A DNA stretch of 64,000 bases from Tricholoma matsutake (lineage: Eukaryota; Basidiomycota; Agaricomycetes; Agaricales; Tricholomataceae): NCBI GenBank assembly GCA_026075535.2, contig AP026541.1:3844001-3908000 (forward strand), read 5' to 3'. Numbering within the stretch: position 1 is the stretch's first letter; every line of letters begins with the position of its first letter. Positions 46,424-57,434 of this stretch are shown in pieces. Position numbers and translations under genes: made by a program. The notes under the pieces were generated by a model, which saw nothing but the letters and a program-made list of their open reading frames with translations, was not told the origin of the DNA and ran no database searches.

Positions 46424-49400
46424 ATTACCCCCCTTGTATGCCTCGACTTCCAGGTGAGAAAATATTATGTTTGTCCCCTCTGTGAAATTTTGGTAAGGCC
46501 GGAATTTCATCCCCTCATACACCATTCTCACAATGCGATGCAGAGCATTTGGATTATGTTTAAAGAATTGGGCGATCACGTTATGCGCTCACTTACAATT
46601 CTCTTCGGGTTCCCATGAATTATTTTCATCGGTATAGTTTTTCCACTTTATTAAGAACTCCAATTTGTTCCGTCGAAGATGTGAGTCTAGAATTTCTTCA
46701 ACTATGTATTCTGGAGCACCTTCTACTATTATTGGAGGTTGTGGAGTAGTTTGATGGCCAGGAATAGTGGGCGGACGGTAAGGGCGTAGGCGGGATACGT
46801 TAATCTCGGGATCAATCTTAAATGATCAGGGTAATTTTAGCACTACCGCATTAGGCGAGATCACTTTAGAGATCACATATGGGCCAACTTGTTTCTCTGT
46901 AAGTTTCTTCGAAGGTCATGGAATATTCAGGTCCTTGGTACTTAGCCATACCAAGTCACCAACTTTGTACTCTGGAGCACGTGCTCGAGTACGATCCACG
47001 TGTCGTATCATGTCATCACGTGCTTTCTTCAATGCCGCCTCTGCTTCCTCTTGTACCCTTTGCATCTTAGATACAAAATCTTCTATCGACTGTACTTTGA
47101 CTTCCCTTCTGGGTTCTACTCCCATGCGAGGATGATATCCATAATTTGTGAAAAAGGGTGACATACAAGTAGCCGAATGGAATTTGTTATTGTGGGAAAA
47201 TTCAGCAATTGCCAACCATTTGGGCCAGTCAGTTTGTCAGTAGTTGACAAACATACATAGGTACTGCTCCAACTCCTGATTCATTCTCTCTGTCTGCCCA
47301 TCAGTCTGCGGGTGATATGCTGTAGATAATTTAGTTTGAATTCCCAATATGTTGTTTAGTTCTCGCATAAATGCAGAAGCAAATTGTGGTCCGCAATCGG
47401 AGATAACGGTATCGGGTAACCCATGTAACCGCCATACCTGATTTAGATAGAGGTGCACCAAGCCCAATGATGAGGTTTCTGTAGTAGTAGGAATAATATG
47501 GACCTCCTTTGTAAAGCGGTCGCATACTACAAATATTGCATCATACCCTTGAGCCTCGGGTAATCCAGTAATAAAATCCACAGATATATCTCGCCACGGC
47601 GCTTTAGGTATGGGGTTCAGCATTAAGTTTCCTGCAGGTTTCTCTGGAAATTTCTTCCCCCTCATGCACGTATCACATCCATCCACATACCACAACACAT
47701 ACTTTGAAATTCTGGGCCACCAATAATTTCTCATTACTAATTCCAACGTCTTCCATCTTCCTGGGTGTCCGGCAATCAGCGTATTGTGATGTAACCGGAT
47801 GATCTCCCTTCACAAATCCTGATCCCTCAGTACATACACTTTTCCTCGAAACAACACCAACCCTTGTTCCTCAGCCCATTTGTCTCCTTTGATATTACCT
47901 TTCTTCTCTCCCTTCAGAGCTTTCACAGCTTCCACTACTTCATCGTCCATTTCTGAACATTGTCTAATTTTAGACAACATTTCTGTTTCCGAGCTATCTA
48001 TTAATAGATGCCCTTGACGCATAGCGCAAATGCGAAAGTATTTGGGTTTGAGTAAGGTAACATTCTTATTGTCCTCCTCCACCCCCCTTTTATGATCAAT
48101 ACGTCTGGATAATGCATCTGCTTTCCTCATTAAGCTTCCTGCTTTATGGACCAAGTGAAAGTTGAAATACGATAGGAATAGTGCCCAACGCACTTGCCGG
48201 CGATTAAGCTTTTTAGTGGACATGAAGTATTGCAGATTTTGATGATCCGTCCAGATCTCAATCTGATGTGTACATCCCTCCAAATAATGCCTCCACACCT
48301 CCAATGCTCGTATTATCCCCAACATCTCTTTGTCATGCACATCATAATTCCTCTCCACATCATTCAACCTTTTTGACAAGTATGCACAAGGATGCCATTT
48401 GTCATTTTTGCACAGCATTGATAATACTGCTCCAGTAGCAAAATCGGATGCATTGGATTCCACTCGCAAAGGGCGTGTGAAATCTACTGGGGCTAATATT
48501 GGTCCCTCCACAAACTTCCTCTTCAACTCCTCAAACGCTGTCTGCTGCTGCTCTCCCCACCTCCATACTACTCCCTTTCACATAAGGTTATGTAAGGGTG
48601 CGGCAATTTTAGAAAAATTGTGCACTAAGCGACAATAATAATTTGCGAGTCCCAAGAAGGCTTGAACCTCCTTGACACGGGTGGGCACAGGCCAATCTGT
48701 GATTGCCTGTACCTTGATCAGATCCATTTTGATCCCATCAGGGCCGATCAATAATCCTAGGAACTCGATCTCACTTGCCCCAAACACACACTTCTCTGGT
48801 TTCAAAAATAGATCGTTCTCCGCCAACCTTCGTAACACCTCCTGCACTATCGCCTCATGATTCTCTTCATCCTCCGTGAATATCAGAATGTCGTCAATAA
48901 ATATTATTACCACGCCTTTGTCTATTATATCCTTGAAAATGTTGTTCATCATATTTTGAAAGGTTGGGGGACTATTAGTCATCCCAAAAAACATGACAAG
49001 CGGCTCGAAGGATCCTCGATGCGTGGCAAATGCAGCCTTCCACTCATCTCCTTTCTTTATTCGTACATTGTTGTATCCCCATCATAAATCCAATTTTGTA
49101 AAGACCTTGGCTTTTCCCACCTTATCAATTATTTCTGAGATCAACGGCAGGGGGTACACGTTCTTCACTGTCCACTCATTCAGATACCTATAATCGGTAC
49201 ACATCCTCTTCCTTTGGTCTTTTTTGGGCACAAAGAATATTGGTGACATCTGCCGTGATTTCAAAGGTTGTATGTATCCTTTGCGCAATTGCTCCTTCAG
49301 GAATGCATCCACTTCTTCTTGTTCCATTGGAGATAACGGATATACCTTTGACTTCTTTGGCACAAACCCTGGCTTCATCTCAATCGCATGATCCCATGGC

Positions 49401-50443
49401 TTCTGCACCGGCATTCGCTCAGACTCCTTCTTTTGGAACACTGACAAATGTTCATGATACACTTTTGGCACCCATTCCTCCACTGGCTTCTCCACCTTCA
49501 CAATATTCTTGTCCCACGACTGTCCTCCACAAACTGCTCTAAAGGTTTGCTTCTGCTCTTCTTTCTTGATCATGATTGGAACTTCCCCATTTGGCATTTC
49601 CTCATCCTCCACTTCCTCCATCGTAACAGAATACTTTCTCGGACGTTCTTTCTCTTTCTCTTTCCTTTTTTCCTTCTTCATCTTCCTCCCATACACATTA
49701 CATTCCTTAGGACAACGAGTCATTTGTACTTTCCCAGTTTTCCAATCAATTTCAGGATTATGCTTCCATAACCATGGACATCCTATTATTAGATTGGTTT
49801 TCCCAAGATCGCACACTTCAAATACGGCTCACTCCTGATGCTCCTGATACTTTAGTACCATAGTCACCTCCTCCTTGATAGTTCCTCCACGATTGACTGT
49901 TCCGTCAATATTGTACACCATTATAGGTTGCGCCAGCTTGCGTGTGTTAATACCATTTCCAGTAATTAAGGATCAATTAATAAATAATCCTGTACCACCA
50001 CTGTCAAACAACACTTCCACATCAATAGCTGCATGTGTGTCCACTGTCTTCAGTCCCACAGTCAAGGTGATTTTGGGTTCTATTTGCACAGAGCAAATAA
50101 AGAATTTAGGGGTTTTCGGAAATGACATGTGACAATTTTCTTTGTTGCGTGATTTGCAACAGTGACAACAGTTGTACTCCTCTTTGTCATGTGATTCAGA
50201 ATGGTTGTACTCCTCCTTGATTTCCTTTTCTGATTTACTCTGGGTTTCCTCAGATACTAATACATTGTAATGATTCTGGGTCACCAATGGGGAAACCTTC
50301 ACTGGGACTCTTCCACAAAATTCTTCTGCTTGCCTTCCTCTGGCTTCACTTCCTCGATTGTAGCTTCCCTAATCTTTCTTTTCTGCCTACAATTCCTAGA
50401 AATGTGTCCTAATTGCCCACAGTTAAAACATTTTAAGTGGGGC
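46424..50443 (-). pseudogene. Pol polyprotein of element B (protease-RT-RNase H-integrase-chromodomain), broken
   Basis: All pieces lie in one frame. A CCHC zinc knuckle CFNCGQLGHISRNC is at about 50390-50440, in a shifted frame. The retropepsin VLFDSGGTGLFIN is near 49990. Reverse transcriptase follows, with VPKKDQRKRMCTDYRYLNEW and an active site FIDDIL (the usual Y is F). RNase H contains ALFLSYFNFHLVHKAGSLM and DALSR. Integrase has the zinc-type N terminus (CDTCMRGKKFPEKP), VDFITGLP, SDCGPQFAS and AYHPQTDGQTERMNQELE. A chromodomain lies near 46620-46700 (FLIKWKNYTDENNSWEPEEN). Stops at 49973, 49082, 48578, 47810, 47237, 46916 and 46826 and near 46594 are all TGA, most with CGA in copies C or D. 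The normal end codon is lost, so the frame runs into the LTR. Confidence 0.88.
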
Positions 50444-51397
50444 TCATCTCCCTGCTTGATCAACCTCCATTGCCTCTGCTGGTGCTGCTGACTCCCTAAC
50501 TATAGGTGTCACTGCCATGGCTGGTGGCTGTGCCCTTGGAGCTTGCACCTGAGGCACCTTTCCTTTCTCAGACTTTCCTCCTGATGACTTTCCAAATTTA
50601 CTACTTCCATACATCAACTTTGACTCCGCCTGTTCCTGCCAATATTGCTGGTCAAGGCGCATTGCCCAATTATACCACTTGTCCAACTTCTCTGGCATAG
50701 AAGGTAGTTGGTAGATAGACTTGAATAAAGAGGGATTTAATCCTGCTTTCAAAAACTCTACCAACATGGCTTCTCCCATATCTGTTTGCGAAGCTTCTGC
50801 TTTGAACCGCAAAATAAATTCATCCCCCATTAGGGAACCTTGGCGCATGGTCTTTAATTTAGCATTGGCTGTCGCCTTTGGATTAGGGTCTCCAAACTGT
50901 GCCTCCAATCTCTCCAGAAATTCCTTGAAGGTTGCAAATGGTTTATTTCCCACAGCAATTTGATTAATAGCCTTGTTTCTCCAGAACTGTGCTTTCCCCC
51001 CCTGAATGTATGAGAGAGCAAACATAATCCTAGACTCAGCTGTACAAAACTCGGGCTTCCTCCCATGGATGTACAATACTATAGAGCTGATGAAGGATTT
51101 TGTATTCTCCATGGTACTGTCAAAGATTTGCGGGGGCATGTACTTAGGTAAGCGCACTTTTCCATTTCCGGATTTCTCCACCGTCTCATCCTCCTGCGAT
51201 ATCCACTCCACCATCTCCTCCATCTCATCATCTCTTTCTCCTGTAGTCTCTGGCTGTACTTCCACTTGTCTGGGCTGTGATGCTGCCAATACTGACACTA
51301 ATTGCAACATTTGCGCTGTGAGCGCATCAATTTTTGCCTCTAGTGCTGGTATGGGAACAGGATTAGGACCAGGATTAGAAGTTGAAGGTTCGGACAT
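50444..51397 (-). CDS. Gag capsid protein of element B
   Basis: 317 codons, open. The start MSEPSTSNPGPNPVPIPALE is followed by a helical segment and the Ty3 capsid-like domain (FAEFLERLEAQFGD-type: FKEFLERLEAQFGDPNPKAT; then FILRFKAEASQTDMGEAMLV and FLKAGLNPSLFKSIYQLPSM; KLDKWYNWAMRLDQQYWQE). The basic tail (SSKFGKSSGGKSEKGKV) precedes the zinc knuckle, which is one frame away because of an extra G near 50447. It is the only gag in the window for this family, and the best preserved retroelement frame here. Confidence 0.8.
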   Translation of the reverse strand: MSEPSTSNPGPNPVPIPALEAKIDALTAQMLQLVSVLAASQPRQVEVQPETTGERDDEMEEMVEWISQEDETVEKSGNGKVRLPKYMPPQIFDSTMENTKSFISSIVLYIHGRKPEFCTAESRIMFALSYIQGGKAQFWRNKAINQIAVGNKPFATFKEFLERLEAQFGDPNPKATANAKLKTMRQGSLMGDEFILRFKAEASQTDMGEAMLVEFLKAGLNPSLFKSIYQLPSMPEKLDKWYNWAMRLDQQYWQEQAESKLMYGSSKFGKSSGGKSEKGKVPQVQAPRAQPPAMAVTPIVRESAAPAEAMEVDQAGR

Positions 51398-51883
51398 AAT
51401 TGTAGAATCTGTGATGAATCACTTCTTTGACAAACTCAAAATTCTACTTCGAGACCTCTCCAAACGTCTATGGGTCACATGATAAGGTTCGTCGAGGTTC
51501 GTCAATGGTTCGTCGTTTGTCGGGCGCCTATTTTGACACTTTGGATCAACAACCCTTCCAACAGTGCCTGATCTCGGAGATATCACTGAATTCGGCTTGT
51601 AACTAAAATAGTCATCCGAATAGAGTGATGTAAATCATAACTAAACCAGATCTGATTGGTTGTCTGGTTGCAGCTGTCCTAATCACGAGCGCTGCCTCTT
51701 GATCACTGGCAGTCGCAATGTAAGGCGAGGCCTGGCATCGGCTTACAAAAGAAAAGGTAGATTACATATATACAAGTACTTCCGGCTTGTGCCGAAAGGA
51801 TGAGTAATCGGATGTGGCATGGTGAAACAATGACGTATGTGCAAGTAAGAGAAGGCACACTGATATGGGAAGTTGTGTTCTTC
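51398..51883 (-). other. 5' leader of element B
   Basis: About 490 bases between the 5' LTR fragment and gag. The bases right next to the LTR (minus: gaagaacacaacttcccata) should hold the primer-binding site. I could not match it to a tRNA 3' end. No open frame of note. Confidence 0.5.
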
Positions 51884-52001
51884 TGTTAGGGCGACACCCA
51901 CTATCTGCTAGCTAAGACCATGCGGGTTCTCTCTACAATAAGGGGGCGGGATCTGTGCGCATGATGGGGAATTGATGGTTTTGATGCGAGGGGTTATTAA
52001 T
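51884..52001 (-). repeat. 5' LTR fragment of element B
   Basis: 118 bp identical in layout to the first part of the LTR at 46025, ending at gggttattaat, where it passes directly into element C RNase H sequence. Confidence 0.85.
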
Positions 52002-53771
52002 TAATCGCCGGCAAGTGTGTTGGGCACTATTCCTATCGTATTTCAACTTTCACTTGGTCCATAAAGCGGGAAGCTTAATGAGGAAAGCAGATGCATTATC
52101 CAGACATATTGATCATAAAAGGGGGGTGGAGGAGGACAATAAGAATGTTACCTTACTCAAACCCAAATACTTTTGCATTTGCACTATGCATCAAGGGCAT
52201 CTATTAATAGATAGCTTGGAAATGGAAATGTTGTCTAAAATTAGACAATGTTCGGAAATGGATGATGAAGTAGTGGAAGCTGTGAAAGCTCTGAAGGGAG
52301 AGAAGAAAGGTAATATCAAAGGAGACAAATGGGCTGAGGAACAAGGGTTGGTGTTGTTTCAAGGAAAAGTGTATGTACCGAAGGATCAGGATTTGTGAAG
52401 GGAGATCATCCGGTTACATCACAATACACCGATTGCCGGACACCCAGGAAGATGGAAGATGTTGGAATTAGTAATGAGAAATTATTGGTGGCCCAGAATT
52501 TCAAAGTATGTGTTGTGGTATGTGGATGGATGTGATACGTGCATGAGGGGGAAGAAATTTCCAGAGAAACCTGCAGGAAAATTAATGCTGAACCCTATAC
52601 CTAAAGCGCCATGGCAAGATATATCTGTGGATTTTATTACTGGATGACCCGAGGCTCAAGGGTATGATGCAATATTTGTAGTATGCGACCGCTTTACAAA
52701 GGAGGTCCATATTATTCCTACTACTACAGAAACCTCATCATTGGGCTTGGTGCACCTCTATCTAAATCAGGTATGGCGGTTACATGAGTTACCCAATACC
52801 GTTATCTCCGATCGCGGACCACAATTTGCTTCCGCGTTTATGCGAGAACTAAACAACATATTGGGAATTCAAACTAAATTATCTACAGCATATCACCTGC
52901 AGACTGATGGGCAGACAGAGAGAATGAATCAGGAGTTGGAGCAGTACCTACGTATGTTTGTCAACTACTGACAAACCGACTGGCCCGAATGGTTGGCAAT
53001 TGCCGAATTTTCCCACAATAACAAATTCCATTCAGCTACTCGTATGTCACCCTTTTTCGCAAATTATGGATATCATCCTCGCATGGGAGTAGAACCCAGA
53101 AGGGAAGTCAAAGTACAGTCGGTAGAAGATTTTGTATCTAAGATGCAAAAGGTACAAGAGGAAGCAGAGGCAGCACTGAAGAAAGCACGTGATGACATGA
53201 TGCAACACGCAGATTGTACTCGAGCACGCGCTCCAGAGTACAAAGTTGGTGACTTGGTATGGCTAAGTACCAAGGACCTGAATATTCCATGACCTTCGAA
53301 GAAACTTACAGAGAAACAAGTTGGCCCATATGTGATCTCTAAAGTGATCTCGCCTAATGCGGTAGTGCTAAAATTACCCTGATCATTTAAGATTGATCCC
53401 GAGATTAACGTATCCCGCCTACGCCCTTACCGTCTGCCCACTATTCCTGGCCAACAAATACTCTGCAACCTCCGATAATAGTAGAAGGTGCTCCAGAATA
53501 CATAGTTGAAGAAATTCTAGACTCACATCTTCGACGGAACAAATTGGAGTTCTTAATAAAGTGGAAAAACTATACCGATGAAAATAATTCATGGGAACCC
53601 GAAGAGAATTGTAAGCGAGTGCATAACGTGATCGCCCAATTCTTTAAACATAATCCAAATGCTCCGCATTGCATTGCGAGAATGGTGTATGAGGGGATGA
53701 AATTCCGGCCTTACCAAAATTTCACAGAGGGGACAAACATAATATTTTCTCGCCTGGAAGTCGAGGCATAA
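52001..53771 (+). pseudogene. 3' half of pol of element C (RNase H end, integrase, chromodomain)
   Basis: One plus-strand frame runs from CWALFLSYFNFHLVHKAGSL through the integrase zinc region (CDTCMRGKKFPEKP), SDRGPQFASAF, AYHLQTDGQTERMNQELE, KVGDLVWLSTKDLNIP and the chromodomain (EFLIKWKNYTDENNSWEPEE) to TAA 53769-53771. In-frame TGA are at 52396, 52645, 52969, 53290 and 53380. Of these, 52645 arises from TTA in copy B. The others match CGA codons where a sister copy is intact, except 53380, which all copies share. Confidence 0.88.
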
Positions 53772-53782
53772 AAGGGGGGTAA

Positions 53783-54183
53783 TGTTAGGAAACCACCCCA
53801 TTACCTAATAAACTTTCATTTTATTTTATTATGTTGAATTATGCTACATGACGCCAAATGACGCTACATTTTGATAGCGTGAGAATTTTATTTCGCACGC
53901 ATCAAAATGTATGCGCATGTACGAGTGCATCGGTAACAACAATGTACAATATATGTAACATAGTATATAAGCCCTAAATATATGCCTAGGGGACCCCAGT
54001 TGTGTTCTCTTAGGTATTCCACCTACATTTTTGGTGTGAAAGGCCTATTTCAACAAACTTACCTATTAATAACCCCACACATCAAAACCATCATTTCCCC
54101 CATCACGAGCATGGATCCCGCCCCCTTCTTGTAGAGAGAACGCGCACGGTCTTAGCTAGCAGATAGTGGGTGTCGCCCTAACA
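53783..54183 (+). repeat. 3' LTR of element C
   Basis: 401 bp, tgttagga ... gccctaaca, preceded by a polypurine tract (aaaaggggggtaa, 53770-53782) and followed by the duplicated target acttc. Confidence 0.92.
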
Positions 54184-54188
54184 ACTTC

Positions 54189-56014
54189 CAGGTGAGAAAA
54201 TATTGTGTTTGTCCCCTCTGTGAAATTTTGTTATGGCCAGAATCTCATCCCCTCATACACCATTCTTGCAATGTGATGTGGAGCATTCAGATTATGTTTA
54301 AAGAATTGGGCGATCACATTGCGTGCTCACTTACAATTCTCTTCGGGCTCCCACGAATTATTTTTGTTGGTATAGTTTTTCCACTTTATTAAGAACTCCA
54401 ATTTGTTCCATCGAAGATGTGAGTCTAGAATTTCTTCAACTATGTATTCTGGAGCACCTTCTATTATTATCAGAGGTTGCAGAGTAGTTTGTTGGCCAGG
54501 AATAGTGGGCGGGTGGTAAGGGCATAGGCAGGATATGTTAATCTCGGGATCAATCTTGAATGATCAGGGTAATTTTAGCACTACCGCATTATGTGAGATT
54601 ACTTTAGAGATCACATATGGGCCAACTTGTTTCTCCATAAGTTTCCTCAAAGGTCGTGGAATATTCAGGTCCTTGGTACTTAGCCACACCAAGTCACCAA
54701 CTTTGTACTCTGGAGCGCATGCTCGAGTATGATCTGCATGTCGCATCATGTCATCATGTGCTTTCTTCAATGCTGCCTCTGCTTCCTCTTGTACCTTTTG
54801 CATCTTAGATACAAAGTCTTCTACCGACTGTACTTTGACTTCCCTTCTGGGTTCTACTCCCATGTGAGGATGATATCCATAATTTGTGAAAAAGGGTGAC
54901 ATACAAGTAGCCAAATGGAATTTGTTATTGTGGGAAAATTTGGCAATTGCCAGCCATTTGGGCCAGTCAGTTTGTCGGTAGTTGACAAACATACATAGGT
55001 ACTGCTCCAACTCCTGGTTCATTCTCTCTGTCTGCCCATCAGTCTGTGGGTGATATGCCGTAGATAATTTAGTTTGAATTCCCAATATGTTGTTCAGTTC
55101 TTGCATAAACATGGAAGCAAATTGTGGTCCATGATCAGAGATAACAGTATCAGGTAACCCATGTAACTGCTATACCTGATTTAGATAGAGGTGCACCAAG
55201 CCCAATGATGAGGTTTCTGTAGTAGTAGGAATAATATGGACCTCCTTTGTGAAGCAGTCGCATACTATGAATATTGCATCATACCCTTGAGCCTCGGGTC
55301 ATCCAGTAATAAAATCCACAGATATATCTCGCCATGGCACTTTAGGTATAGGGTTTGGCATTGATTTTCCTGCAGGTTTCTCTGGAAATTTCTTACCCCT
55401 CATGCACGTATCACATCCATCCACATACCCCAACACATACTTTGAAATTCTGGGCCACCAATAATTTCTCATTACTAATTCCAACGTCTTCCATCTTCCT
55501 GGGTGTCTGGCAGTTGGCATATTATGATGTAACTGGACGATCTCCCTTCGCAAATCCTGATCCTTCAGTACATACACTTTTCCTTGAAACAACACCAACC
55601 CTTGTTCCTCAGCCCATTCATCTCCTTTAATATTACCTTTCTTCTCTCCCTTCAGCACTTTCACAGCTTCTACTACTTCATTGTCCATTTCCAAACATTG
55701 TCTAATTTTAGACAACATTTCCATTTCCGAGCTATCTATTAATATATGCCCTTGACGCATAGCGCAAATGCGAAAGTATTTGGGTTTGAGTAAGGTAACA
55801 TTCTTATTGTCCTCCTCCACCCCCCTTTTATGATCAATACGTCTGGATAATGCATCTGGTTTCCTCATTAAGCTTCCCGCTTTGTGGACCAAGTGAAAAT
55901 TAAAACACAATAGAAATAGTGCCCAATGCACTTGCCGGCGATTAAGCTTTTTAGCGGACATGAAGTATTGCAGATTTTGATGATCCATCCAGATCTCAAT
56001 CTGATGCATACATC
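54189..56014 (-). pseudogene. Pol of element D, 3' portion (RNase H end, integrase, chromodomain)
   Basis: Minus-strand sequence parallel to element B 46440-48270: RNase H (FNFHLVHKAGSLMRKPDALS), integrase (VDGCDTCMRGKKFPEKP, SDHGPQFAS with Arg changed to His, AYHPQTDGQTERMNQ), YKVGDLVWLSTKDLNIPRPL (here CGA is kept where B and C have TGA), and a degraded chromodomain. Stops include TGA (54564, near 55299) and a TAG in the QVWRLHG-like block near 55170. It is more diverged than B or C, consistent with being the older host. Confidence 0.85.
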
Positions 56015-56231
56015 TGTAATCATGCTGATTACTAATTGTTGTATTGTGTTGTCTATCACTTGTCACATATACTGATGTCTACTTACTCTCTTCTTCCTTC
56101 TTCTTCTCCCCATATCTATTCTCCCACTCCCTATTGTACTCCTCCCATATCTGCTTTCCTCCTATATTATCTGGTCCTATTCTGCCTTGGTGTCTCTGAG
56201 TGAATCTTACCTCTTATTGGGTACGATTACA
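56015..56231 (+). repeat. 5' LTR of element A
   Basis: 217 bp; differs from the 3' LTR by a few substitutions and a short indel. The following bases are c then a run of T, tgaatagg. Confidence 0.93.
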
Positions 56232-57434
56232 CTTTTTTTTTGAATAGGACCAGACCACTCTGTATAACTGCTAAAACTCTGTCATTACACTGCACGGTCC
56301 TGTTAAACATTCGTTCATACTGCCCAATCTGACATCTAAAGCTTCAATGGCCATTCCACCCTGTACAAACCCACGGTGTGGCAGGGTAGATGGTCTACTG
56401 GAAGTTCATTGACAATGGTTGTCACACTGCAAAGAATGAGGTAAGCATGATCTTGGAGATCAGGGGAAAATAAGAGCAGGGGGAGAAGGGATTCAATGGG
56501 TAACTTGAATACTTAGCTTAAAATCTACACCTTGGTGTGTAGAAACTTGAGAGAGAGGGAAAACTTAGTAAGGAGAGCGTAAAAATTGGGGATTAGGAAA
56601 AAGTACTCCATTCGACAGGTGGGAGAGTACCTAAATACAAAACAAGGTAGCTATGAAGCAAAAACTGATTGTGCATGTTCTCTTGTGCCAACAGTCTGAG
56701 CAATCAGATAAAGAAAAATAAAATGAAAATGAATTAACAAATTCGGGGTGTGATTCTGAAGTCCAAGAATAATATTTGAGGTCTTTGATTGATGGCTTTT
56801 GTTGAATTTTTGTCTCGGAGTTTTCACGACTGGGAATAGCTCAGGGAGAGACTGCCATTGAGCACCTCTATTGACGGTACGTCGCCTGTGCCCCCAGCAA
56901 GCATAGAGGACACCCAAACAAGACTCTCGACCCTACCATCCAGTGGTCCAACCCATTGTCTCGGATTTTAGCTGGCCAAAGTGTTGACGTGCTTGACGTT
57001 GCAGATCGTTGTAGTAATTAGGTACAGAAATGAAACATAAATAGGGAAAATGAAATGAAAATGGAAAACCTGGCACTGATCCTTCAGAATGAGTGTGAAG
57101 CTCTTGACACAGAGGCCGAGGAAGCTGAGAAAATGTGGTTGATCGTGTGATCAATGTGTTGTGTGAATTGTGTGTCATGCTTGAGGAGAAATAAATAATC
57201 TGCAAAGTAAAAATATCAAATAATAAATGAGTGGGATGGAACAAGTAAGAATATGAAAGTGTGTCAAGAATATACAATAACACGAGGTCATCGTCGCATG
57301 ACAAGAGACTTCATGGAAAACTCCGGAAATGGTGGGGTTGATGAGTGGGACTCGTCACCCTACCACAACGGCCAGCATGAAATACCAGGTCTGCGCCTGT
57401 AACGCCCGCTGTTCTGACTGCACAGAGAAGACAC
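56232..57434 (+). other. Leader region of element A
   Basis: About 1.2 kb between the LTR and the gag start, with no convincing frame. It starts with the T run directly at the LTR edge, and no primer-binding site complementary to a known tRNA end could be recognised. Confidence 0.5.

Larger units (their letters stand above)
46025..52001 (-). mobile_element. Ty3/Gypsy chromodomain element B (minus strand), nearly complete
   Basis: The 3' LTR is 46025-46423, the internal region 46424-51883 carries gag and pol on the minus strand, and the 5' LTR is cut to 118 bp (51884-52001) by a deletion that joined it to element C. The polypurine tract (minus: aagggggg taa) abuts the 3' LTR. Domain order protease, reverse transcriptase, RNase H, integrase, chromodomain defines Ty3/Gypsy of the chromovirus branch. 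Pol contains at least eight in-frame TGA, so it is not active. Confidence 0.9.
45814..54183 (+). mobile_element. Ty3/Gypsy element C (plus strand), inserted in D, partly deleted and hosting B
   Basis: It begins with tgttagga at 45814 and ends with cctaaca at 54183, flanked by the 5-base duplication acttc. Only 211 bp of its 5' LTR remain before element B begins at 46025. It resumes at about 52001 in the RNase H region and is complete from there through integrase, chromodomain and the 3' LTR. Its rest of 5' LTR, gag, protease and most of reverse transcriptase are missing. Confidence 0.85.
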
